A stretch of 22,442 nucleotides of DNA from Dimargaris cristalligena. Taxonomy: Eukaryota > Kickxellomycota > Dimargaritomycetes > Dimargaritales > Dimargaritaceae. Each line of letters opens with the position of its first letter. Within the stretch, counting starts at the first letter, position 1. The stretch spans positions 1 to 22,442 of the forward strand of contig JANBQC010000473.1 of NCBI GenBank assembly GCA_027576995.1, given 5' to 3'. The notes under the pieces were generated by a model. That model saw only the letters and a program-made list of their open reading frames with translations, searched no databases and was not told the origin of the DNA. A program made the translations under genes and the position numbers. Positions 8,987-18,274 of the stretch are shown piece by piece.

Positions 8987-11066
8987 TAACGCCCAAGTGG
9001 AGCATCTGCAGCGACCGGGGGGTACGACTGTGTAGTTCAACCGGTACCCAGGGCAATCTATAAAGCCGTTATGAAGCTAATCTTCCCCTTTCTATTATTA
9101 AAAATATGGATATGCTAGTGACAGATATGTATCAACCAATATTACCTAAATCTAACTGGTCTTACAACGAGAACATCTGTTGCAGTTGCATAGGTGGGCC
9201 ATGAAAAAGGGCAAAGCGATATTTTTAATTTGATCCGCCGAGATACCGCATCTATTTACTACAACAACGCATTTTGTACTGCACAGCCATGGATTCCCAT
9301 CTTAACCAATTTAATCAGGGTGTCCTCCTACAAAGCAACACAGCTACTTTTGCAGCTCCCAACTGTTCTTCCATATAGTCTATCCAAAACACCAGTCCGT
9401 TTAAAACAGGATACAACAGCATTCGTGCGTACTTATAAGAAAATATCCCGGATTATACCAGCACACTGATACATGTACCATCACTAAATACACAAGACAT
9501 AACTGCCATGGTGTTCAAATTAGCTTCTTTGACACGGAAATACCCAGCAGTAATTTTCGAAAACGACCACAAGCAGTAACATCAGCTTCACATAATTCGG
9601 AGGTTAGATAAATCACACCCCTCCCTTTTTTCTAAGTATGTCTATTAACTTATTCCAGAATGTAAGGCAGTTATTCAATCCATTTGATGGACGCCGATTT
9701 CATTAAAAACTTCGGTGCTCCACAGTGTACTCGCGATCCACAAGGGTTGGTTGATACGGGAATGGGTGCCAAGGCTAGTGTAGACCGGACTAAGGTTAAG
9801 CGTCGGACAGTAAAGCAGGTCGATTGCTCAGAGCTAAATTTCGGTATGACAACAGCAGGAAGCTCTGCGACCGACCTTTTTGACAATCCACCCTGATGAC
9901 TTTACCTCTATATTTAAATAGTGCCGTGAATCGGAAGAGGATCTTGGTGGTGCCGCGCGATGGTAGACCAATATGAAACCGCAAGGTACTTATGAAATGC
10001 TAGCTTAAGTGGCAGAGATGCCGTTGGGTACACCCAAGTGACCCAACCGTTCCCTTGAAAATATACATTTTAAATGACGTATTCGTACTATGCTTATTAT
10101 AATTGGAGTCATCTTGAATAGCGATGATCCAATATACTGGTTAATGAACTGTGTGAAAGCTATTGTAGAAGGAAACATCTGGCTGGGCCTTTTCAAGCCA
10201 CGTCTACTGTTTGTATTGCCCAGTTTGTAACAGTGGGATGGTGATAAAATCTAAAAGGCGGTAATACCTCACCTGTACCCATTGCTGCCGAATGCGGAAA
10301 GCAATGCGACTAAGTGGTATTGGCCGCGTAGTAGCGGATAATAAGCGTTAAAATTAGAGGAACATGTAATTTGTTCCTCCATCGGTAAATCAGTATAGTC
10401 GACTCTACGTCGACACGGTGAATCATGCCAGATAGTCGGCCGGTCTTATTTTAGAATACCGCTATTCCTAATCTATAGACAGTAAGGGCATTCAATGACG
10501 ACCAGTATTATATACAGCGTTTGTATTGAAGATACACCCTCAGTCTACGTTGGCTAACCAATGCAAGGGATCAACTTAGCTGCCGCTGCCGTTATTAGTC
10601 TGCTTGTTGGAACGGCACGGGATTCACAGGGGGGGCAATTCCCCTACCCAAGAATATATCCGATTCGCTCAAAGCGGCGTTTAACTGAGATTTGCTCGAG
10701 ATTCTCATCATTGTTCGTCGACTAGTCATGCTGTAATTTAGCTCTTTCGATAATATAGGAAAAATATTGGAGTTGGCTGACGGTTGTAGCTAGCGGAATG
10801 GTGCGGCCCGGCTGTTGGGCAGGGAAGGGTCCGGAATAATCCGGAAGCTGCGGCTCCGTAGGAGTAAGGCGACGGTGGACAGAGCCGCTGTCTACCTACA
10901 CTACACAAGAGTGGGCTTGGGGATATATTCTGAATTTTGACCAAACCCTCCTCTCCTCCCTTGATGCTATGAGACGGGCCTGCGCTGTCGGATGTAGGGA
11001 CACAGAATGCGATTCCTTTTTCTATAAACCTTATTTTCCTGTAGCGAACCACCCCATTCCCTTGAC

Positions 11067-11843
11067 ATGCTGGTCCGGCCTTTCCGACTGAGCCAGCGGG
11101 TTCTCCATTCCCCACGCCTAACCCCGGGACGCTGGATGAGCTGTGCCCAATCGACCCGAGCTCCTTTACAGCTAACCAACACGCCCGAGATTCTCAAGCG
11201 GTACTTCGAGCCCTCCCCGTCGTTCCAGAGCGCCCACTACTCGCCTGACGATCTGGTGGTGTTGCCCGATTTCCTTAGCAATGACGAACATAATCAGCTG
11301 GCCCGCCTCGCCCACCGGAAGCTGAGCCGGTATGCCCCCGGGGCCTACTACGAGGGCCATTTTGACGCCGTTATCAACAAGTACCGCGAGTGTTCCATTA
11401 GTGATTGGACACCCGCGGGTCTCGCCCAAGTCGACCCCGCGTCCCCCAACGGACCGGACAACCAAGTGGTGGCCCCCATCCTGCAGCGCGCCTGGGACCT
11501 GTTGCCGGCGGAAACCCCGTGGTTACCGGCCCATATTCTGGACCTGCACGCCTCGGGAGCCATCCTGGCCCACGTGGATAATGTGGATTTTTCGGGGGGC
11601 TTTGTCATGGGGATATGCCTCCTATCCCCTACCGTCATGCGCTTCTGCCATCAGGAGCAGCCCGAGTGTTACGTCAATGCTTACCTCCCCCCCAAATGTC
11701 TGTATATCCAGCGCGGTGATCTGCGCTACCGGTTTACCCACGAAGTGCCCTATGCCGACGGTGAGCATAACATGTTTCAAGGTCACCGAGTCCCGCGGGG
11801 TCGCCGGATATCAATTCTGTTACGGGATGCTAAAGTGGCCTAG
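11067..11843 (+). CDS. ALKBH7: ALKBH7-like mitochondrial Fe(II)/2-oxoglutarate dioxygenase
   Basis: ALKBH7 is a mitochondrial AlkB-family protein tied in animals to necrosis signalling and fatty-acid metabolism; its fungal role is unknown to me. The 258-residue product matches the animal protein along its body. The core reads HILDLHASGAILAHVD, with iron ligands H169 and D171, then LLSPTVMRF, an LYIQRGDLRYRFTHE block holding the third ligand H225, and the RVPRGRRISI motif (241-250), whose arginines include the 2-oxoglutarate contact. Residues 1-40 have no acidic residue and many Arg, Ser and Leu, which fits a mitochondrial targeting peptide and supports the ATG at 11067. No intron is needed. 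An AATAAA lies at 11999-12004. SNF1 follows on the same strand about 1.2 kb later. Overlapping frames on both strands are GC-rich shadows. Confidence 0.92.
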   Translation: MLVRPFRLSQRVLHSPRLTPGRWMSCAQSTRAPLQLTNTPEILKRYFEPSPSFQSAHYSPDDLVVLPDFLSNDEHNQLARLAHRKLSRYAPGAYYEGHFDAVINKYRECSISDWTPAGLAQVDPASPNGPDNQVVAPILQRAWDLLPAETPWLPAHILDLHASGAILAHVDNVDFSGGFVMGICLLSPTVMRFCHQEQPECYVNAYLPPKCLYIQRGDLRYRFTHEVPYADGEHNMFQGHRVPRGRRISILLRDAKVA

Positions 11844-12240
11844 GTCGTTGTGTTTGAAGGGAGCTTTTGGCATCGCTATCTGGGCCTTTAATAATGGTCG
11901 ACGGATGCTTCATCGTGGGTGGGCGTGTTTTGTTCATTACATGGTCCACCATATCTTTGGTCATACGATTAGACTCTATAATAGGCAGATAAAAGTGAAA
12001 TAAATGAGCATGAGCAACTGTTTTTGGCGAGTGTCCATATACAGTGAGATCACCCAGGTGGGCGTGGGTAATAGCACGGCGAGGGGGCCCACACTCCCTG
12101 CCTGGTAGACTGAACTATGGTATCGTTGGTATTTCCTAATCTTTGCGCTAGGGGAACGGTTCTCGTAAGAGCCAATTCATATACAATATGACGAGCCAGC
12201 GACTTTATCCAGGGTGGGTTCGAGAGACGAGGGGCGAGGT

Positions 12241-12331
12241 ATACATATGGGTGAAATTCAGTGCAGCAGTTTAGGGTTTTGAAGAATACATGTACGGAAA
12301 GATAGGCGGGATATTCATATTTAACCAGTTG
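12241..12331 (+). repeat. Internal fragment of the terminal repeat family
   Basis: This 91-base segment aligns without gaps to 22279-22369, with 66 of 91 identical positions by hand count. It includes an exact TTAACCAGTTG at the right end and ATATGGGTGAAATT-like sequence at the left. Homology does not clearly extend beyond either end. It shares its orientation with the right terminal copy. Confidence 0.7.
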
Positions 12332-12785
12332 CATTCGCCTTATCCAACGGATTTTTCGTTATACAGCCTGGTTGAACCTCTCCCATATAGAATGTATGAG
12401 GCGAATGAGCAATTAAAATCATAGTGTAAGGCAAGGTGCAGAGGGAAATAGCCCACCCGGGGTGGGCAGCGAGGCGGAAGGTATACCGGTCGCTTCAATG
12501 GCCGAAGGTCACAGTGCTGGTCGCGGGGGGTTGGCACCCGGAAGGTCAGCTGCTCATAGAAAGGAGAGGGGAACCTTGCCTTAATATTTTTCACCAATTA
12601 CCAAGGCGAGGAAAAACAACCACCACAGTGGCCGTTTCAAACCAACGGGTGACCTTTTTGGTGGGGCACTCTCTACCCACTCTGTCTCTCTTTCTTCGGC
12701 CATCTTTATCGGTTCAGCCTCAACTCCGCCATTGGCTCTTCCTTTCTTCATTCTCCACCTTTCAGGCCCTTCACTCTAACTTGCT

Positions 12786-12805
12786 CCATACCATACCATA
12801 CCATT
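12786..12805 (+). repeat. Short CCATA tandem repeat
   Basis: Three CCATA units and a CCATT lie in the C/T-rich SNF1 leader. It is short enough to be ordinary low complexity. Confidence 0.6.
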
Positions 12806-13052
12806 CCCTTTCACTGACCATCTTTCTGTTGCATTCCCGAAATATCCAGCTCATCGCCATCCAGCCCATTGCCTCCCAGCTATCCCTCTCTACCCTAACC
12901 CCGTCTTAAAGCGGCCTAGCCCGACTAGCCCACGGTTCCTCGTGCTGTTTTGATTTGGTCGTGACCAGCAGAATTGCTCTGTTGGTAGATTATTCTGTCG
13001 CATATATCCTTAGCGTAGCCTCGCTCCAGGCCCACTTCCTTGCCACCCTAGA

Positions 13053-13073
13053 ATGCAAACCCACCATGTCTAA
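13053..13073 (+). promoter_or_regulatory. Upstream ORF overlapping the SNF1 start codon
   Basis: ATG at 13053 opens a six-codon frame (MQTHHV) ending with TAA at 13071-13073, overlapping the SNF1 ATG (13066-13068) in another frame. A stands at -3, so recognition is plausible. It is the only ATG in the 550 bases before SNF1. An overlapping uORF normally lowers main-frame initiation (established principle); the effect here is inferred. Confidence 0.55.
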
Positions 13074-16044
13074 ACCACGCATCGGCAACTATACTATTAT
13101 TAAAACCCTCGGCACCGGCTCATTCGGCAAAGTGAAATGTAAGGACAGCCTAACCTACACCTACCATACCCCACCCCCTCGTCACTTGGGGAATATTCAA
13201 TCACGCCAATTATTGGTTGGTTTATTTGTAGTGCGTATTCACACGAGTGTCCGCTACAGGTGCTTAAGTATACGGCGGCGGTTCAGTTCAAGCTCGTGCC
13301 TAGCCGAAAGGCTGCTGCTCAATGCACTATAATACCTTGTAATTGTTGACACACTTCCGAGGGGGGCAACCGGTTCATTATTCAAAACTTTGATATCTAA
13401 TAACGTCTCCGAAACTGCCCACATTCCCTTATTACTCCACTGCCAATCCCTTCGTTTAGTGGGGGTTCATTCCCAAACTGGCCATAATGTTGCTCTCAAA
13501 ATGATTAGCCGGTCGCAAATCGACAAGGCCGATATGGTAGGCCGAGTAAAGCGCGAAATTCAGTACCTCCAGCTACTCCGCCATCCCCACATCATCAAGC
13601 TGTACGAAGTCATCATGACCCCCACCGACTGCATCATGGTCATCGAGTACGCCGGTGGTGAGCTCTTCAACTACATCGTCGAACGCGGCCGCATGAGCGA
13701 GTCCGAGGCGAGGCGGTTTTTCCAGCAAATCATTAGCGCCGTCGACTATTGCCACCGGCACAAAATCGTGCACCGTGACCTTAAGCCCGAGAATCTACTC
13801 TTGGACAAGTACGATAACGTTAAAATCGCCGATTTCGGACTGTCGAATTTCATGAGCGACGGCGAGTTCCTCAAGACCAGCTGCGGGTCCCCCAACTACG
13901 CCGCCCCCGAAGTCATTAACGGGCACTTCTATTCGGGCCCGGAGGTAGACGTGTGGAGTTGTGGTGTTATTCTCTATGTGATGCTCTGCGGCAAGCTCCC
14001 CTTTGATGACGAATCCATTCCCCAGTTGTTTAAGAAGATTTCCAGCGGCGTCTTTTCCATGCCCAGTTACCTATCGGCCGAGGTGAAGGAACTGCTCACC
14101 CGAATGCTGGTGGTCAAGCCCCTGGAGCGGGCCACCATCACTGAGATTCGTCAGCATCCCTGGTTCCTACGCAATTTGCCCGATTACCTACAGCCTGTGG
14201 CCCAAGAAAACATCGATACCACTTCCCAAATTAACCCCGAGATCGTGTCCCAGCTGACCAAGAAACTCCCCGAATCCCACTCGACTATTATCGCCGCCCT
14301 ACGCGACCCCATGTCCAATCCCGCCACCAATCATATCAAAGTCGCCTACCAACTTGTGGCTGACCAGAACCGCATAATCCAAGACCTGCGGCACTCCACC
14401 AACAGTCAGCAGCTCCAGGATTATACATTCGGCTCCTCACCGCCCGCCTGGAATGCCAACGTCGTGGGAGCGACCCGGCGGAGATCGCGGGCCGACTCGC
14501 TAGCCCACGATTCCTCAGGACTCCCGGACAACTCGCTGCACCATTCCCCTATAGGCCCCGGGTCCCGGCCGGGCAGTCGGGGCCGGAGCCAGACTACATC
14601 GGTGAGTCGGGGAGCCGACGGGTCCCTTGACGCTTTCCATGCTCCATCTATTGCGACTATCATGGATATTGACGAAAACGGCGAGGTAGATCCGCATGGT
14701 ACCGGGGATAGTGATGACGGGGTGGCCCCACAATCGTCCATTTCGGTTTTAAGCAGCAGTTTGCCTCAGCAGCATATTCTAAGTCAACGGATGAGAACTA
14801 TGCGGTCAGTCGAGGGCACAGGCCAGTCAGCCAGCCCTATGGACAAGGTAAAGCAGGCCGGGGCTCTTCCACGATCCCTAGGGGTAAATACCGCCGCGGC
14901 TGGCCTGGCCTCGCCTACTTCCTCGGCTAATAACGACGGCGGTCCAACTTCTAATATGTCTAGCCCAATCAAACCACCCCCGATTGCCATTCCACTGCGC
15001 GGGGCCGGACCCGCACCAGCGGAACCCACGGTAGCAGCCCCTAACGAGCCCTTTTCCTTCTCACCGACCGAAGAGGCCCCGCCAACGGTTGACCCGGCCA
15101 CCCATTTGACTACGCCTATCCATCCGTTCAATATGGCGGGTTTTGCAGCCACACCCCTCATTGGCAATACCAAGCCCCTACTGCCGGCATCGTACCAGGC
15201 GTACGTACAAGCCACCGGTAACGTTCAATCGGGACGGGGCTCGACGACCTCTCCTACACAGATTGGAAAGACCCCTGTGAGTATCCCTGTCCCGCTTGTT
15301 CCTTCGAATCGGGCGTATCCCAAATCCGAAGCCTCTGCCTCCGGTTCTAAGGGCGCCCGGCGACCACCCCGGTGGCACTTTGGGATTCGGTCACGCAATC
15401 CCCCCCGGGAAATTATGGACGAAATATTCAAAACCCTCAAAAGTTTGGGTATCCAGTGGAAACCGTTCGACGCCTGGCATGTGCGGTGTCGCTACGTCTA
15501 CCCCGAGCGACCGGCGACTTCGACGGCTAACTCAGCGGCCTCCCCCAGCCATACGGCTATGGATGTGGACCCTATTCAACCCCTAAATGGGTCGGCGGGT
15601 GATATCTTCGACTACAGCAAAACGGGCGGGGCGGGCTACCAGGCCGGTCTCGTGATCAAGTTCGATATGCAATTATACAAAATCGACTCCCAAAATTTTC
15701 TGGTGGACTTCAAGTACGTCCCCCCCACGCATTCCTCCCAGGCCCGGGTGGAGGGCCCCCCTTCCAATCCCCTGTTGTTGCAATCCTCTGTACAGCAGCA
15801 GCCCCCCGCCAATCCATTTAGTATGCCCCACCAGCTGGACCCTTCGGGTTTGCTATCCCCCTCCGCTGGCATTGGTGGCAGCTCGGATCCCTCCGACGAA
15901 CACCTCTCCCGATCCGGTAATCTGTTTGGCTCGTCGGTACCTACCCAGATACTCCAGGAATCTATCCAAACCGGCCCGGTCATTCATTCGATTTTCCCCT
16001 TTTTCTACATTTGTGCTCGACTGATCACTAAACTGGCCGCGTAA
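13066..16044 (+). CDS. SNF1: SNF1, catalytic alpha subunit of the AMPK/SNF1 kinase (two exons)
   Basis: This Ser/Thr kinase answers low glucose or energy and works with beta and gamma subunits. Exon 1 is 13066-13138 and exon 2 is 13460-16044. The intron (GTAAGG...TTTAG, 321 nt) splits a Leu codon and restores GKVKLGVHSQTG, as in SNF1. The joined product is 885 residues. It has the Gly loop GTGSFG (16-21), K38, HRD (129-131), DFG (149-151) and activation-loop Thr164 in FLKTSCGSPNYAAPE. A UBA-like autoinhibitory segment (about 283-325) is followed by a long Pro/Ser-rich stretch (about 340-655), then the beta-binding C-terminal region from RWHFGIRSR (662-670) to the final FPFFYICARLITKLAA. The main ATG has ACC before it. 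Residues such as VISEG-type loops are not altered in the catalytic core. GTGAGT at about 14600 could be a cryptic donor, but the frame reads through. It is convergent with RRP36. Confidence 0.96.
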
Positions 16045-16538
16045 ATGTGCATAGCCGTATAGCCTGCCCTATCACTCCCCATCCCAAACCGCTACCCTGC
16101 TTTTCATTCATTCGCCTTTATATATATATATATATATATTTGGAAGTGGGAGGGCTCGCTTTTTATAAGGTTCCCGTTTTTTTTCTACACCATTGATTTG
16201 GGATCCTTGAGTCCAACGCACTACTATATCACATGTTAGTAGGTGGGCCTCGATACCTCGAATTGTTCAGTTTGCTGTCCTGATAATTCAATCTTAAATA
16301 TATCTCTATAGATATTTATACATACATACCCACGTATAAATCATGGTTTATCTAGCCATCTTTGGTTTCAAATCGAGGTGACCCCTAGGCTTTAATAGCA
16401 CTATACTCAGTATACCTTGGAAGCAGTTCCGGATGAATGATCCGAACCGGGGTTGTAAATATTAATGGTGAATAAACCAAGGGACGACCAATTACCATCA
16501 TAGTCATTCCGTTAATAATATGAGCATATGCCATAGGG
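16045..16538. other. Convergent 3' region between SNF1 and RRP36
   Basis: It holds both genes' 3' ends, a TA dinucleotide run (16119-16139), and AT-rich sequence that could carry poly(A) sites for both strands. No further gene is seen. Confidence 0.6.
16119..16139. repeat. (TA)n microsatellite
   Basis: About ten TA units, 75 bp after the SNF1 stop codon. Confidence 0.9.
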
Positions 16539-18274
16539 CTATTCGCCAACGTCGCGTCGGAAGGGCATGGAACGCTCGTCCGTCCGGGCATTGCTCTTGC
16601 GGCGCTTTTCGATAAGCTTCTCCAACACTTCGGGGTTTTTGATATTGCGGAACCGGTCGGCCAACTGGATTTTCTTGAAAGTCTCTGTTGAATTCGGACA
16701 GGGAAGAAGCAGATATATATATATATATGTGTGTGTGTGATAAGGCTTAGAAACAGGCCCACTGGTGGAATGTGGTACTAAGCCCCTAGTCCTCAAGTGG
16801 AGGAACTAGTCGTAAAAGTGAAGGTGTTTCTCGCAAGACTCATTTCTGAAGATCATTCACTACTACTGGCAATACTGGTATTATTATCTAAACCCGATTC
16901 TGGTAGCCGGTGAGATACACTAAGGCGATGCTGCTGTTACATAAATGGCTCTTACTGTCTTTGAGGAAATAGGGCTGTTTGCCCTGTTTGACCATTTCCC
17001 GTTCGCGGCGCTTGACTGTTTTCTGGAGTTCCCTGACCTTATCGAGATGCTGGTCTTGCCTTACCTTCGATAACTGTTGGCGTATATTTTATACAAGGAA
17101 CATATCGATGAACAACGATGGATCCCCCCAGGTGGCATTAATATTTACAGGTAGTGATTGGATCTTTCACCCCCCTTCCTCCATCAAATGGGTTTCCCCT
17201 ACACAACGTGTACATTAGTATGGGCAAAGGACAGTAAGATGTATCCCAACTTACTCTCTTCTTGAGTTGTTCCTCCAGCTCTTCCTTGAGCTCGGGATTG
17301 CGGGTTTTGGTCACCCTCGCTTGTAATTGCGTCACTTCCCGACTCTCGATCTTTTTAACGAATTTGTAGGACTTCCTAAATAATTCTTCGTTGAGCTTTC
17401 CGGATAAGGTGTCGAACCGCGGGTCACGGGTTTTCTGCACCAAGGACATGATCACCGCGAATACAAGGATATAATAATAATATAATTTTGTATATCACAT
17501 TAGGTCCTATAACTGGCGGGGATTGCGGAATATCAATAATTGAGTAAGTGGGTATTCGGGGCGGTATGCAATATATGGGTCTCAATTACCTTTTGTTCTG
17601 GTCCAACCACGTTACGGAAACGACTGACGGGTACTTTAGATGACATGACAGCCGGTCTACATAGTAGACACACCCCAACATAATAATAATAATAATAAAA
17701 TAAAAGGTTTAGTTGTGAGTGGGTCCGGCGGCATTCGGAGATTTTGAACGTTGCGGGGCCTCCCTTTAATTCATTTAGACGCCCAGTGTTACGGAGGAAA
17801 TGAAGTTGAAGGGGAGAGGGAGGAGTGGTGGGGGGTTGAACTTACTTATTATGCTTACGACCCTCCGAGGTCTTGGGCAGACTAGGCGGGGCCAGGCCCT
17901 TGGCCCACCATTTATCGGTATCCTTCGAAACGATGCGATCGGGACGTGACCGACGTTCGGGGACGGGTGTCTTATCTTTGACCGACTCAGGAAAATCGGC
18001 GATTAGCTCTTCCAAGGGAACTAGGGGGTCATTTTGTTTAGCGGGGGCTAAACGCCTGGTACTACCTACATAAAAAAAAAGATATAAAAAAACATGACAG
18101 CGCCGGGTAAGTTAATTAGGACCGACTTGGATCATGTGGCTCGAAGGATACCCATTGGAATGCGAGGGGAGTTACCCATGGAAAACGAATAAGTTGAAAC
18201 GCGTTGGATGGGCAGGTGGCCCATCCAATTACCGACAAGTAAAATGTGGGGAACGTACTTTTGACTTTGCCCAT
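16539..18274 (-). CDS. RRP36: RRP36, rRNA-processing protein of the early 90S pre-ribosome (six exons)
   Basis: RRP36 acts in the nucleolus in early pre-rRNA cleavages that release the small-subunit precursor. I joined six exons by hand: 18274-18259, 18065-17846, 17656-17590, 17434-17255, 17073-16956 and 16684-16539. All donors are GT (GTACGT, GTAAGT, GTAATT, GTAAGT, GTAAGA), all acceptors AG, and the phases agree, giving 747 nt and 248 residues. Family hallmarks appear in order: HNKPAVMSSKVPVSRFR, KTRDPRFDTLSG, ELFRKSYKF, a charged coiled coil, KQGKQPYFLKD, and the basic tail EKLIEKRRKSNARTDERSMP. The start MGKVK has AACC before ATG and G after it. The N-terminal 75 residues are less typical than the rest, so the first exon is the least certain part. 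Introns run 155-271 nt; intron 1 holds a perfect hairpin and two others hold microsatellites. Confidence 0.9.
16713..16738. repeat. Compound (AT)8(GT)5 microsatellite in RRP36 intron 5
   Basis: Eight AT and five GT units lie just upstream, in RRP36 sense, of the intron 5 pyrimidine tract and acceptor. Confidence 0.9.
17681..17698. repeat. (TAA)6 microsatellite in RRP36 intron 2
   Basis: Six TAA units lie about 25 bases from the intron 2 acceptor. Read on the RRP36 strand they are TTA units and may serve as the U-rich tract before the acceptor. Confidence 0.85.
18204..18228. other. Perfect 10-bp hairpin in RRP36 intron 1
   Basis: Arms TTGGATGGGC (18204-18213) and GCCCATCCAA (18219-18228) pair exactly around a 5-nt loop. 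It begins about 30 nt inside the intron in the RRP36 sense. No snoRNA C/D boxes were found nearby. Confidence 0.65.

Larger units (their letters stand above)
6493..11066. other. 4.6 kb gene-poor region
   Basis: No gene could be supported. From 6493 to about 6980 the sequence is purine-rich on the plus strand, meaning a pyrimidine-rich leader for the tyrosinase gene, with a TATATATA-like stretch at about 6898-6908. Positions 7240-8400 are pyrimidine-rich on the plus strand, like the SNF1 leader, but no gene follows. Positions 8400-10730 have mixed composition with only short open frames. The longest ATG frame (9687-9896, 69 codons) resembles nothing I know. A perfect small hairpin lies at 8967-8986. 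Confidence 0.6.
11844..13065. other. ALKBH7-SNF1 intergenic region and SNF1 leader
   Basis: It holds the ALKBH7 poly(A) signal (11999-12004), a repeat fragment at 12241-12331 and, from about 12650, a C/T-rich stretch typical of a fungal leader. A short CCATA tandem run lies at 12786-12805. Positions 12500-13052 contain no plus-strand ATG. Confidence 0.6.

Noticed and set aside
9194..9469. 91-codon frame in the gene-poor region
   Set aside because: It lacks a proper ATG start near its beginning and its translation looks random.
9687..9896. 69-codon ATG frame in the gene-poor region
   Set aside because: Composition is plausible for a protein and a phrase LVDTGMG loosely recalls an aspartic protease, but no full motif, neighbour frame or homology supports it.
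11332..12003. 223-codon plus-strand frame overlapping ALKBH7
   Set aside because: It is out of frame with a clearly homologous gene and has no recognisable features.
12200..12240. GGTTCGAG resembling a tRNA T-arm
   Set aside because: The flanking bases do not form a T-stem and no A-box or acceptor stem could be placed.
12265..12280. TTAGGG as a telomeric repeat
   Set aside because: It occurs once here and not in tandem.
14594..14610. Possible donor GTGAGT inside SNF1 exon 2
   Set aside because: The reading frame continues through a low-complexity linker to the correct C-terminus, so no intron is needed.
18066..18258. Possible snoRNA in RRP36 intron 1
   Set aside because: Despite the hairpin, I found no C and D boxes and no clear H/ACA layout.
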